Origin: Prorocentrum cordatum
Taxonomy: Eukaryota > Sar > Dinophyceae > Prorocentrales > Prorocentraceae
DNA length: 64,000 bases
Assembly (NCBI GenBank): GCA_963575745.1
Contig: CAUYUJ010000713.1
Location: forward strand, 1 to 64,000
Direction: 5' to 3'
Shown here: one piece after another, positions 10,140 to 18,569 of the stretch
How the letters are laid out: every line of letters begins with the position of its first letter
How positions within the stretch are numbered: the stretch's first letter is position 1
Notes under the pieces: model-generated
Told to the model about the DNA's origin: nothing
What the model saw: only the letters and a program-made list of their open reading frames with translations
Database searches by the model: none
Position numbers and translations under genes: made by a program

Positions 10140-10170
10140 TGACACAAGCCGTGCGGTCGCCCCGAGCCGC

Positions 10171-10173
10171 TCG

Positions 10174-10206
<33 letters not shown>
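10171..10206 (+). repeat. (TC)n microsatellite
   Basis: About 36 bp of ct dinucleotides with one early gct interruption. Confidence 0.9.
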
Positions 10207-10786
10207 CGCCGCTGGCGAAGAGGCGGGCAGGCAGGCAGGCGGAGGCAGAGATGTCCGCCCTCCAGGACGATGCATAGCCACAGCTTGGGTCCAGGGCTTC
10301 TTTTCTCGGCATCAGCAACGTCAAGGATAGAACAAGTGGCCCATCGGTCGGACGAAGCAGAAACATGCAGCAGGAAGGCGTCGAAAAACTGGACTGGGTG
10401 TCCGCCCGCTCCCTCAAGAGAACGGGAAAGGTGAAGCCACTCGATCATGGAAGTAGGCAGGCGCCCAAAGTGGGTTGGGACCTGGGACTCTGGAAGTCGG
10501 CGGTGGACAAACCTCCATTTAGTAAACCTCCCCTTAGTGAAAACGGCCTGGGACCGAAACCGACGGACATGGACCCGCAAAAACGACGGCCGCGACGCCC
10601 TCTCGCGGGCCGAAAACGGCCAATTCCTCAATCGACGTGTCAGGGTAGGAGGTCTATCCACCTCCGAGGAAATACCTACAGTGAAGGCCCGAACGATGGG
10701 TGGGCCTCCTCAGTCAGAGCTGTCAGCATCAGCCCCGGTCTCGACCGCCACAGGCCTGGTGCTCTCTTCGCGCAGGGCCTCTGTGA
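10207..10786. other. Interval without a supportable gene
   Basis: Lower-GC DNA with open frames of 100-300 codons on both strands but no recognised domain. The phrase cctccatttagtaaacctcc near 10511 is a small local repeat. Confidence 0.4.
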
Positions 10787-10847
10787 GCGGCCGCCGCCGA
10801 AGGAGACTCGGAGCCGCGCCCAGGGCGGCGGCCCATGGGAGCGTTTT
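10787..10847 (+). repeat. Left flank of the LINE-A site, paralogous to 18117-18174
   Basis: Begins agcggccgccgccgaag and ends gggagcgtttt. It matches the 18.1-kb copy with a handful of differences up to the exact point where (CCT)n starts. Confidence 0.8.
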
Positions 10848-10895
10848 CCTCCTCCTCCTCCTCCTCCTCCTCCTCCTCCTCCTCCTCCTCCTCCT
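10848..10895 (+). repeat. (CCT)n tract immediately 5' of LINE-A
   Basis: Forty-eight bases of uninterrupted cct, ending one base before the spliced-leader sequence. A shorter cct tract lies at the other end of the element. Confidence 0.95.
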
Positions 10896-10917
10896 GCCGT
10901 AGCCATTTTGGCTCAAG
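10896..10917 (+). other. Dinoflagellate spliced-leader sequence at the LINE 5' end
   Basis: G followed by all 21 bases of the dinoSL core, whose last 19 bases are GTAGCCATTTTGGCTCAAG. It is not an SL RNA gene: the bases after the final AAG are TCC, not a GT splice donor. It therefore marks a reverse-transcribed, trans-spliced mRNA 5' end. The following bases (tccgtagc, then ggctcagg) may be an older decayed leader. Confidence 0.92.
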
Positions 10918-10939
10918 TCCGTAGCGTGAGGCTCAGGGC

Positions 10940-12235
10940 TTGACGAGTGGCGTGGGGGGATCCGCGGCCCCCAACTGCTTTCGCCTGTTGCAAGGCACAC
11001 ATCCTCGGCACATCTTCGAGACAGTACCGTCGTATTGCTCACACCTCTTCCCGCGTTCCATGGCTAATGGTTCCTCTTCGCATGCCGCTGCTGCGAACAA
11101 GTCCGCAGCTGTCTCGGATCGCAGGACCTGGGCCGCCCCATGGCTCTGCCGCTGGTGTACGCACCCGCGCACAGGGGCCAAGTGGTGGAATCGAGGAGAT
11201 TGCCAGCAATGTACCAGCTGTCGTGTTGCTAAGGGGGCCAGCTTCGGTGGCCCCAAGCCCACCGACGGCCCACCTGCACAGAGGCCAGCCTCGACCAGCG
11301 TGCGGCGCAAAGGGGACAGCGTGCCGCCTTGGTCAGATGTGGCGGCCAAGGATCGCGAGATCGCGCAGCTCAAGGCACAGCTCAAGGCGGCCAGCGCCCC
11401 CGCCGTGGACGAGGGTGCCAGCGAAGCTGAGGACCCACAGGGACGGCTCGCAGAGATTGCTTCGCTCCTCCGTGCCTTGGGCACAAGCACCGACCCAGCC
11501 ATCATGGGCGCGAGGGAGGCCCTGTCCAAAGAACGGGAGGCCATCAAGCTGCGCATCGTTGAGTCGAAGCCATTCGCGGGCCAGCTTCACCACTATACCA
11601 CCCGCATCGACGCGCTGGTGCAGGCGAAGGACAAGCGCCAGGCCGCGCTCCAGGACCTGCAGGAGCAGCGCAAGCGCCTGGATGACAGGATCACCGAGAC
11701 AGAGGGCCAGATCGCTGAGATCACGGCCGAGGTGCAGGAGCTTGAGGCGCTGCGCTGGAAAGTCTCGGCCAAGGCACCTACGGCGGCACCTGGCGAGTGC
11801 TCCCTGCGCGCGCTCGTGCCCGCAGTCGACATTTCGGTCGAAAAGATGGGCGAGATGCTCCAGGGCCTGGGCGCGGATGACCAGCTCGCGCAGTCGGTGG
11901 CCACGGTCTTCAGCCAGCTGCGCGCACTCGCGGACAAGGCAGCTGCAGCAGGTTCGGACGCATCTCCAGCACCAGGGCAACCTGAAGGAGGCAGCTCCAG
12001 TGAAGCTGCGGCTAGTGGACCCGCAGACATGCCGTCGGCGGGACAGCAGCAGGAGGCGCAAGCCAGGCCTGTCCCCATGGACACAGACGACCTGGACGAG
12101 TTGCGGGAGTTTCTGCGCAATGCCACGGGAGATGACCCGCCGCAGGAGGAGGCGCAGGTCAGGGAGGCCATCAAGCGAATGGCCAATGCAATGGAGACTC
12201 TTCAGGCCAAACGGATGCGTACGGGTCAAGCCTGA
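10940..12235 (+). CDS. LINE-A ORF1: zinc-finger and coiled-coil nucleic-acid-binding protein
   Basis: 431 codons starting 22 nt after the spliced leader; an alternative start is Met41 at 11060. Residues 68-94 carry a RanBP2-like finger (W-x-C70-x2-C73, NRG, C88-x2-C91, with C94 nearby), followed by a basic Ser/Gly/Pro linker. Residues about 131-155 and 200-290 are Glu/Lys/Gln/Leu-rich with heptad-like spacing, consistent with coiled coils; the tail is acidic and Gln/Ala-rich. By analogy with other LINE ORF1 proteins it should bind the element RNA and assemble the transposition complex; this is inference from position and architecture. The stop (12233-12235) lies 67 nt before the first Met in the ORF2 frame. 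That frame is open across all of ORF1, so frameshift expression is also possible. LINE-B has a similar finger in its ORF1. Confidence 0.8.
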   Translation: MTSGVGGSAAPNCFRLLQGTHPRHIFETVPSYCSHLFPRSMANGSSSHAAAANKSAAVSDRRTWAAPWLCRWCTHPRTGAKWWNRGDCQQCTSCRVAKGASFGGPKPTDGPPAQRPASTSVRRKGDSVPPWSDVAAKDREIAQLKAQLKAASAPAVDEGASEAEDPQGRLAEIASLLRALGTSTDPAIMGAREALSKEREAIKLRIVESKPFAGQLHHYTTRIDALVQAKDKRQAALQDLQEQRKRLDDRITETEGQIAEITAEVQELEALRWKVSAKAPTAAPGECSLRALVPAVDISVEKMGEMLQGLGADDQLAQSVATVFSQLRALADKAAAAGSDASPAPGQPEGGSSSEAAASGPADMPSAGQQQEAQARPVPMDTDDLDELREFLRNATGDDPPQEEAQVREAIKRMANAMETLQAKRMRTGQA

Positions 12236-12302
12236 AGGTCATGACTCAACAAATGAGGTGCTGGACAAAGCGGCCTACGGCCTCGCCTACCTGGTAAAGT
12301 TC

Positions 12303-15300
12303 ATGTTAGTCTTCTGGGTGGTGAAGTTTTGGACGGACATCAACCTCGTCTACGACATCCTGCTGAGGATAGAGTACCACAGCGGTTGGCTAGGGCAAGT
12401 GCTGTCGACGGGCTCCCTTGGTAGCTGCGCGGATGCGGGCTTTAAAGTCGTCAGACCTTCCCCAAGGTCCGCGCCTCGGGAGCCAACGGGACCCAGCACC
12501 TCTGCCGCTAGCCGTCGCACAAGCTCAAGAAGTGCTGCTACTCCTGCTGCGCCGTGTACGCTGCAGGAACGTGCGGGCGGTCCCGTAACATGGGGCCGCT
12601 CTAGTCGATACCGCCACGACCGTTATCGGGGGTTTCTTATCGCACTGGTAGTGTGCTCGGTTGAAGGGGTGCATGCCAATGGCTCCAACGTGAACCAGGT
12701 CCTCACCTCCAACCTTACGTCTCATGGAGCCATGGCTGGAGTCTTGAGTGCGCCCCGCAGCTACAAGTCTATTGTCTGCCTGCAGGAACATCATGGCGAT
12801 GACCAGCGACTCCCTGAGCTACAGAATACAGCGCGCCATCATGGGTTTCATGGAGTATGGACGGCGGCCGCACCTACGGGCCGAGGAGGCACTTGCGGAG
12901 GATGCGCTATTCTTGCACCGAAGCATGTGCGGCTTGGAATGGGACCACTGTTGACCACTCCGACTCTCGCGCCAGGCCGAATCACGGTGGGACATGCCAG
13001 CTGGGGGCCACGGGGAGGCACAGTACTGGTCTCCATTTACTTGGTCGACTCGGTGGGGCTCAATCAAGAGAATATGGAGCTACTTACCACTTTGGCACAA
13101 TACCTGGAGGCGCTCAATGGTTTGGGACAGCCATGGATTGTGGCGGGCGACTGGAACATGGACCCATCGAGCACGATGGATTGGATGCATTCGGTACACG
13201 GAGTTCAGCAGGTCCCAACCCAACCCACATGCAATGCCACGCAACCTGGCACTACCAGGGATTATTTCTGCGTCTCGGCGGCCCTGGTCGATTGGATTCG
13301 AGGATGTGAAGTCGGAGTGGCAGCGACCTTTCCGCATCAGCCTGTGCATTTGGGGTTCCAATACTGCGCACATGAGCAATGGGCACGCGTTCCTGTTATA
13401 CCTCGTCCTCTCCCGACAGTGCCGAAGGTGGGTTGTGCCAGATTCCCACCCAGACGGCAATGGGCACGCGTGAAGCAGCTAATCGATCAAGCCTCAGATG
13501 GTGTGACCTTGGCTGCGGCGTGGGATGGGGTTATTGCGACGATGGAGCATGAGATCCTCAACCGCAATGACATAATGGACATAACGCAGCGGGGACTTTA
13601 TCACGGCCGAGCTGGTCCAGACCAATGGGTATGGAAGCGAGTGCAGGCAGTCGTACCACCGAGACCGAAGCGGTTGAGCGCCTACCAGCAGTATGGCAAG
13701 TGGTGTCGGCATCTACGCTCCACATACACACGAATGCACACGGCCCTCCAACGCATAATGGAAGAAGCAGATGCGAACCGTTTTCCCGCTAGACTATTGC
13801 CAAACATTTACGGCCAGCATGGACATTACGTCAACAGCCTGGGCAGTCTTGACCAAGGTATGGCCAAGGAGCAGCGGTTGTTCGCGCAACTCAGTCGGGA
13901 CCTGCAGGGTTTCTTCGCGCGGGTTGTACGTACTGGCTGGGTTGGGCCGCTGCTTGATTATGAAGATCGAATCCAGCTCCACAGTCTGCACGACAGGTTT
14001 TATGAGCCTGACTTCCTAGACAGGATAGACCAAGCCCTGGACAAGGTGAATCGCGTGACGGAGGCCATACGCAAGTTTGCTGGCATCGAATGGGCGCAGT
14101 GGGCCAAGCAGGCATTTCAAAATGGGGCTGGCAAAGCGCACAGGTACACCAGGGTGCGCGAGCTACAAGAGACGTTGCAGTATGCCGAGAACGACCGTGG
14201 CCAACCGCACCACATGGCAGACGAATGCTTGGATTTCTGGAAGGGTGTCTGGACCATTCATGATGACACAGCGGTCGCCACGCCGGCAGGACATGCAGAT
14301 TGGGAGGACTTACCTGAGATCACAATCGATGACATTCGTAACATACTCAGACGATTCAAAGCCACTACGGCGCTTGGGCAGGTATCGATGCAACCCCGTG
14401 CACTGACCCAAGTATCGGACATTGGATTGGGAGTCCTTGCTTCTCTCTTTCACAAATGCGAGAGGTTGGCGTGCTGGCCCGTGCAGAGGGTCACCACGGT
14501 GCTAGTGAGACTCCCCAAGCCCACGGGGGGCCACCGCCTCATCGCACTCATCAATACTGTGGTCCGTATTTGGAGCCGATTACGACGAAGGATATCTAAG
14601 AGATGGGAGCTCGCCAACCCTTCGACTGCCTTTTGGGGCACGAGGCCTGGGGCGACTTCTACCGACGCTGCGTTTCAACACAACATAGCTGCAGAGACGG
14701 CGAAGCTCAATGGCATGCATACGGTCAGTGCACTCATTGACATGTACAAGTGTTTCGAGACGATACGACATACCGCGCTGCTGGACAGAGCCAGTCAAAT
14801 GCAATTTCCGATGAGATTACTCTGGATGTTGATTCACACATACCAGGCACCACGGCAGGTGCGAGCTTACGGGTCACTGTCCACCAAGTTCACCTCCGCG
14901 CAGGGCATACTAGCGGGATGCTCACACGCCTGCGCCATGGTCCACCTGCTTCTCTGCCAGTCCTTGGAGGCCCTACGCAGGAAGTATGTGGAGGTGGTGC
15001 CACGAGCGTTGATGGACGACGTCAGCTTTCAATGGATAGGTGCAGAACCCTCCCAGGCGGTCGTCCTATTTCACGCAGTACGATGGTTCATTCGCCAAGT
15101 GCAGCCGCTGGGTCTCATCATTCAGGTAGACAAAAGTGGATGCGTGGGTGGCACTACGGAGGCGACACGGGTGGCGAAGAAGCTTGCGGGATTCATTCGG
15201 TTTCGCTGCCACAAACACATGCGCAATCTAGGACACGAGCTCGCGGGGGTGCGACTAAGACGCATACAAGAGAGAAAGCGTGTCATGGGCGTTCTGGCCA

Positions 15301-17663
15301 GGAGGGGCAAGTTGGCTGCGCTGCAACGGGGACGAGCTCAAGTTCATACTCTGTGGCGCACGGGCCTGCTGCCCGCTGCTGCTCATGGAGCTGGAGCTAG
15401 CGGGGTAGTCCCTGCGACGCTGGCAAAGCTACGCACACTGGCTGGCTCTTTGGTGGGAGCCAAGTCACACGCCAGCCTTACGGCCTGGCTTGCCACACAG
15501 AGTGATGAATGGTTTGACCCGATATTCGACGTCACGACAGACCTAGTATGTAGATATGCTATCACAGTGTGGGATGGACTGGTACCCCTCAGTCAGCTAC
15601 AACGGGCGTGGACTGCCATGATGGAAGCTTGGAATGGTGAATACACGTGGGCCAGATGCAATGGCCCTCTCTCTGCGGTGTCGCTCAGCCTGCACAGGGT
15701 GGACTGGAAGATGGCGGCGGCACATATGCTATACGACGACCAGGGCAACCTCGTGAACCTTCTTACCACTACGCCGTGGGATGTGAAGCTGTTACTGCGA
15801 CAGAGCATTGGACGATGGCAGATGTTGCGTATTGTTAGCCACATGCAGCCTATAGTTGGGAATCCCCATGGAGTCTGGAGGCGTGCACTTCGCAGCTCAA
15901 TTCTCAGCTTGAAGAATCCGATACATAGAGGCTGCGCCCGCAGATTGCTTGGTTCCGCACTGTGGCCCCCAGCAAGGAAGAAGGCCCTAGGGATCTCGGA
16001 CAGCCACCAGTGCGAGATGTGTGTGAGTTCTGAGGCTGGCACTCTAGGGCACCAGTTGTATAATTGTGAAGGGGTGCTTCACCCACCTGAGGAGCTGGCT
16101 GTTGAATCCCTTTCTGAAGAGGTCTTGGAGCGCAGGGAGTATCTGCGGGGTCTTGGGGACAATGGGCTTGGCGACCCAGAGTGGGACTCTCTTGAGCTGT
16201 GCGGGTTGCCTTACCATCCCATCAAGATAGCCCCCCTACCCACGCAGTGCCCTGTGTTCCACTGGGGGGCTACGCATCTTCCCTGGGGGCGGCGGATCTA
16301 CACTGACGGCTCGGGGCTCGCGAACGCGAGCCCTGAACTGCGTAGGTGTGGATGGGCCGCGGTGGAGTTGTCGGACTCTGGGCTGCCCTTGAGGGCGGTG
16401 TTTGGGCCGCTCCCTGGGCGCCAGTCGGTGCCCCGTGCGGAGCGGTACGCGGGTTTGATGGCTCTTTCGGTAGCCCCCCAGGCGACCACAATATATAGTG
16501 ATCACTTAGCCTTTGTGCAGGAAGGCCAGAGCTGGAGTCCCCAGCTGGCCTGCGGTTTGTCACGACACGCTGATGTGTGGCGTCGCATCTTCCAGCTCTT
16601 CGAGCAACATAGGCCTCCGCCCGAGTTCGTTTGGGTCCCTGCACACAGAGACATGGATGAGGTCATGTCACTGGAGCAAGGACAGATCACCAGTTACTTG
16701 GGTAACGCTTGGGCCGACTTTTTCGCGCGCCTTGGAGCCCAGGACCATCAGTATGCGCAGGTTTGTCTCGACGCGGAGAAGGCCCATTTGAAGGCCTGCA
16801 AAGCCACCTGGGGTTTCTTGGCGCGCGCGGTCCAGATCATTGGGGAGTACTCTAAGACGTTTGAGCCCCCAACGATTCCAGTGTGCCAGTATGCTGAGCG
16901 AATCAATTTGACGCTCATAGAGCACGAGATTTACCGACTGCCGAAGCGTGCGGAGTGGCGTTGCAGGAGGTGCAATATGTCTGCCAGGAGCGAAGCCACA
17001 CTGCGGGTTATGTGCAGCGGGGCCGCTAGGAGGTGCCAGGGCAGCGAGCTAGAGCGCTGCCGCGCCGACATCATTTTCGCTGCCGAACCCCAGGCACGCC
17101 TTCACACTGCGAGCAGCCCCGCGGTGTCAGATCTTGTTCCTCCCTCGCTGGGCCAGGACCCCTCCTCCCTCTCCCTGACCGACGCCGCGTTGGAGGCTGG
17201 GTTGAATGCCATTGCCGCGCTGGGTCACAGGCCTGCCCGCCACGGTAGGGTGACCATATGTCAGAGGTGTGCTGGATACTGGATCCTCCCCGACGGCAAG
17301 TGCCGCAAGCTCAGTAGACAGTGCGAAGGGGAGGCCAAGGTAGCCAGCACGATTCAGAATCACAGAATGTACTGGCGACACGCAGAGGTAGGTTGCCACC
17401 CCAAGACGGGCGAAGTTTTGGGTCCGTGGGATGGCGCCCTTGTTTCTGGTTCGGTGCCTGGGGCCGATCGTTTCCCGTCCTCCGAGGCCACTGGACCTAG
17501 GGCTAGCTCTGCGTGTTCGGCCAAACATGATGGTATGGGGCAAGGACACTGTGGTGGTCGTGTCGAGACGTCGTCCCGTCGTGCACCACGTCCTTGCCCT
17601 CCCACGGCTGCGAGCACAGTTTTGACCCAGGCTCAGCCTGTGCCTGCTTCGGACTCTGATTAA
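12303..17663 (+). CDS. LINE-A ORF2: endonuclease, reverse transcriptase, RNase H
   Basis: 1,786 codons from the first Met after ORF1. The N-terminus is hydrophobic (MLVFWVVKFW). The endonuclease spans about 12,690-13,370: CLQEHH (catalytic Glu), VAGDWNMD near 13,145 and TTRDYF near 13,255. RT spans about 14,340-15,250: VRLPKPTGGHRLIAL, LIDMYKCFE with the first Asp at residue 813, GILAGCSHA, and the catalytic pair in LMDDVSF at residues 905-906 (in place of Y/F-x-DD). A CEMC...H...C finger near 16,010-16,070 precedes RNase H, whose acidic residues are in IYTDGSG (residue 1335), RAERYAG, IYSDHLAF and GNAWADFF, with the WVPAHRD loop. Two Cys clusters follow (CRRCNMSA; CQRCAGYW...C...C). The protein should nick target DNA, prime reverse transcription there and remove RNA. 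All core residues look intact. Confidence 0.88.
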   Translation: MLVFWVVKFWTDINLVYDILLRIEYHSGWLGQVLSTGSLGSCADAGFKVVRPSPRSAPREPTGPSTSAASRRTSSRSAATPAAPCTLQERAGGPVTWGRSSRYRHDRYRGFLIALVVCSVEGVHANGSNVNQVLTSNLTSHGAMAGVLSAPRSYKSIVCLQEHHGDDQRLPELQNTARHHGFHGVWTAAAPTGRGGTCGGCAILAPKHVRLGMGPLLTTPTLAPGRITVGHASWGPRGGTVLVSIYLVDSVGLNQENMELLTTLAQYLEALNGLGQPWIVAGDWNMDPSSTMDWMHSVHGVQQVPTQPTCNATQPGTTRDYFCVSAALVDWIRGCEVGVAATFPHQPVHLGFQYCAHEQWARVPVIPRPLPTVPKVGCARFPPRRQWARVKQLIDQASDGVTLAAAWDGVIATMEHEILNRNDIMDITQRGLYHGRAGPDQWVWKRVQAVVPPRPKRLSAYQQYGKWCRHLRSTYTRMHTALQRIMEEADANRFPARLLPNIYGQHGHYVNSLGSLDQGMAKEQRLFAQLSRDLQGFFARVVRTGWVGPLLDYEDRIQLHSLHDRFYEPDFLDRIDQALDKVNRVTEAIRKFAGIEWAQWAKQAFQNGAGKAHRYTRVRELQETLQYAENDRGQPHHMADECLDFWKGVWTIHDDTAVATPAGHADWEDLPEITIDDIRNILRRFKATTALGQVSMQPRALTQVSDIGLGVLASLFHKCERLACWPVQRVTTVLVRLPKPTGGHRLIALINTVVRIWSRLRRRISKRWELANPSTAFWGTRPGATSTDAAFQHNIAAETAKLNGMHTVSALIDMYKCFETIRHTALLDRASQMQFPMRLLWMLIHTYQAPRQVRAYGSLSTKFTSAQGILAGCSHACAMVHLLLCQSLEALRRKYVEVVPRALMDDVSFQWIGAEPSQAVVLFHAVRWFIRQVQPLGLIIQVDKSGCVGGTTEATRVAKKLAGFIRFRCHKHMRNLGHELAGVRLRRIQERKRVMGVLARRGKLAALQRGRAQVHTLWRTGLLPAAAHGAGASGVVPATLAKLRTLAGSLVGAKSHASLTAWLATQSDEWFDPIFDVTTDLVCRYAITVWDGLVPLSQLQRAWTAMMEAWNGEYTWARCNGPLSAVSLSLHRVDWKMAAAHMLYDDQGNLVNLLTTTPWDVKLLLRQSIGRWQMLRIVSHMQPIVGNPHGVWRRALRSSILSLKNPIHRGCARRLLGSALWPPARKKALGISDSHQCEMCVSSEAGTLGHQLYNCEGVLHPPEELAVESLSEEVLERREYLRGLGDNGLGDPEWDSLELCGLPYHPIKIAPLPTQCPVFHWGATHLPWGRRIYTDGSGLANASPELRRCGWAAVELSDSGLPLRAVFGPLPGRQSVPRAERYAGLMALSVAPQATTIYSDHLAFVQEGQSWSPQLACGLSRHADVWRRIFQLFEQHRPPPEFVWVPAHRDMDEVMSLEQGQITSYLGNAWADFFARLGAQDHQYAQVCLDAEKAHLKACKATWGFLARAVQIIGEYSKTFEPPTIPVCQYAERINLTLIEHEIYRLPKRAEWRCRRCNMSARSEATLRVMCSGAARRCQGSELERCRADIIFAAEPQARLHTASSPAVSDLVPPSLGQDPSSLSLTDAALEAGLNAIAALGHRPARHGRVTICQRCAGYWILPDGKCRKLSRQCEGEAKVASTIQNHRMYWRHAEVGCHPKTGEVLGPWDGALVSGSVPGADRFPSSEATGPRASSACSAKHDGMGQGHCGGRVETSSRRAPRPCPPTAASTVLTQAQPVPASDSD

Positions 17664-17671
17664 ATCAGAGT
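17653..17671 (+). other. Inverted repeat enclosing the ORF2 stop codon
   Basis: actctgatt, one A, aatcagagt: nine perfectly paired bases with a single-base spacer, the TAA stop lying at its centre. Possible RNA hairpin at the ORF2/3' UTR junction. Confidence 0.75.
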
Positions 17672-17672
17672 T

Positions 17673-17744
17673 GGCCTCCTGCTGCGGTGCGAGTGGGGAC
17701 TGCCCGGCGTTGCGCCGTTAGTGACCTTCGCACCGCTGGAGGCC
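17673..17744 (+). other. 3' UTR stem-loop of LINE-A
   Basis: GGCCTCC (17673-17679) pairs with GGAGGCC (17738-17744), GCGGTGCGA (17684-17692) with TCGCACCGC (17728-17736), and an inner CGGCG/CGCCG closes on a ttg loop. In several LINE families a 3' stem-loop is the RT recognition site; that role here is inference. Confidence 0.75.
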
Positions 17745-17849
17745 AGTCTTCGGGGCGCGTAGAGCCCCCCGTCGCCAGGCCCCTCACCTGGCCTCTTCAC
17801 TGCTCGGCGCTAGTCACAGACCTGCGCCTCGGCAGCCGCAAGCCGCAAG

Positions 17850-17870
17850 CCTCCTCCTCCTCCTCCTCCT
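17850..17870 (+). repeat. (CCT)n tract immediately 3' of LINE-A
   Basis: Seven triplets follow the element's tail without a gap and are followed by cgcttgcactcgggcac. Confidence 0.9.
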
Positions 17871-17912
17871 CGCTTGCACTCGGGCACCCCCGGGAAGCGT
17901 CCTGGCAGGCAC
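17871..17912 (+). repeat. Right flank of the LINE-A site, paralogous to 18173-18214
   Basis: cgcttgcactcgggcac through cctggcaggcac, matching the 18.2-kb copy at most positions. Confidence 0.75.
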
Positions 17913-18116
17913 AATGTAGAAGCTCGACCACAGGAAGCCTTCCACGGGAAACCCAACCCCGAGACCCCAGGACGTCCAGGCATCTCTGTGGTGTGGGAAC
18001 GTCACGCTGCCCATGGCAAGGCCATCGTCACCCGAGAGACCCAGGGCACCCCGGAGGCAAGCGGGGATTTTTCTTAGCATGGGTCGCCACTGCAGCGTGG
18101 GCCCAGGGCTTCTGGA
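17913..18116. other. Interval without a supportable gene
   Basis: Ordinary GC-rich linker with no recognised motif. Confidence 0.5.
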
Positions 18117-18214
18117 AGCGGCCGCCGCCGAAGAAGACTCGGAGCCGCGCCCAGGGCGGCTGCCTGGGGGAGCGCTTACGCTCGGGCACCCCAGGAAAGC
18201 TTCCTGGCAGGCAC
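18117..18214 (+). repeat. Paralogous empty version of the LINE-A insertion site
   Basis: The same ~100-bp sequence that flanks LINE-A, here continuous: gccgccgaagaagactcgg, cgcgcccagggcgg, then gggggagcgcttacgctcgg and cctggcaggcac. There is neither a CCT tract nor a LINE at the junction (about 18172-18180). Confidence 0.75.
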
Positions 18215-18221
18215 CTTCGTC

Positions 18222-18410
18222 GGGGGCGCGCAAACATGGATCAGCGATCCATGGATTTGGCGCGCGGTCGCCAACTCCATGGATCGGGGGAAGTGCCCTC
18301 CCCAAAACGCGGCCGGCGCCGCCTCGTTCGGCGGGGGAAATCCGCGGTCTCCCATGGAAACGGGAACCGTCGCTAAGCCATGCCCCCCTGAATCCATGTT
18401 TGCGATCGCC
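18222..18410 (+). repeat. MITE-like family B, copy 3
   Basis: Nearly identical to copy 1 and followed by the same ~90-bp linker, so both belong to a larger duplicated block. It starts a few bases after the empty-site repeat ends. Confidence 0.75.
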
Positions 18411-18502
18411 TGGGACTGGAGAGCGACCGCCCGGCCGGGAAGCCGCCGAGAGCCCACGAGAACGCCGAAAGCCTCGAACCTCGAACCCGAAACATCCCCC
18501 GT

Positions 18503-18540
18503 CCCAGACCCCCGACGTCGTGATTTTTTCGCGACGTCGG
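18503..18540 (+). repeat. MITE-like family A, left-end fragment
   Basis: Only the first 38 bp are kept, with a perfect hairpin (ccgacgtcg, T-rich loop, cgacgtcgg), then an abrupt join to a family B right end (ttgatccatggctgcgatcc, 18546-18566). Confidence 0.7.
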
Positions 18541-18569
18541 CCCCCTTGATCCATGGCTGCGATCCCTCG

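Larger units (their letters stand above)
10896..17849 (+). mobile_element. LINE-A: apparently intact non-LTR retrotransposon
   Basis: A 6.95-kb element bounded by the spliced leader at its 5' end and by a GCCGCAAGCCGCAAG tail at its 3' end, with (CCT)n on both sides. It encodes a zinc-finger/coiled-coil ORF1 and a large ORF2 with apurinic-type endonuclease, reverse transcriptase and RNase H. Presence of RNase H places it near I-type clades, as is established for LINEs; the exact clade is not determined. No stop or frameshift interrupts either ORF and the catalytic residues I can see are kept, so it may be recent or still competent. It lies inside a small repeat whose uninterrupted paralogue is at 18117-18214. 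Confidence 0.9.

Noticed and set aside
10896-10960. A spliced-leader RNA gene
   Set aside because: The leader is followed by TCC, not a GT donor, and LINE ORF1 starts at once.
10947-12300. Upstream 430 codons of the ORF2 frame as part of the ORF2 protein
   Set aside because: They overlap ORF1 in another frame and are Arg/Ser/Pro-rich without a domain; ORF1 has the better composition. The overlap is reported as a finding instead.
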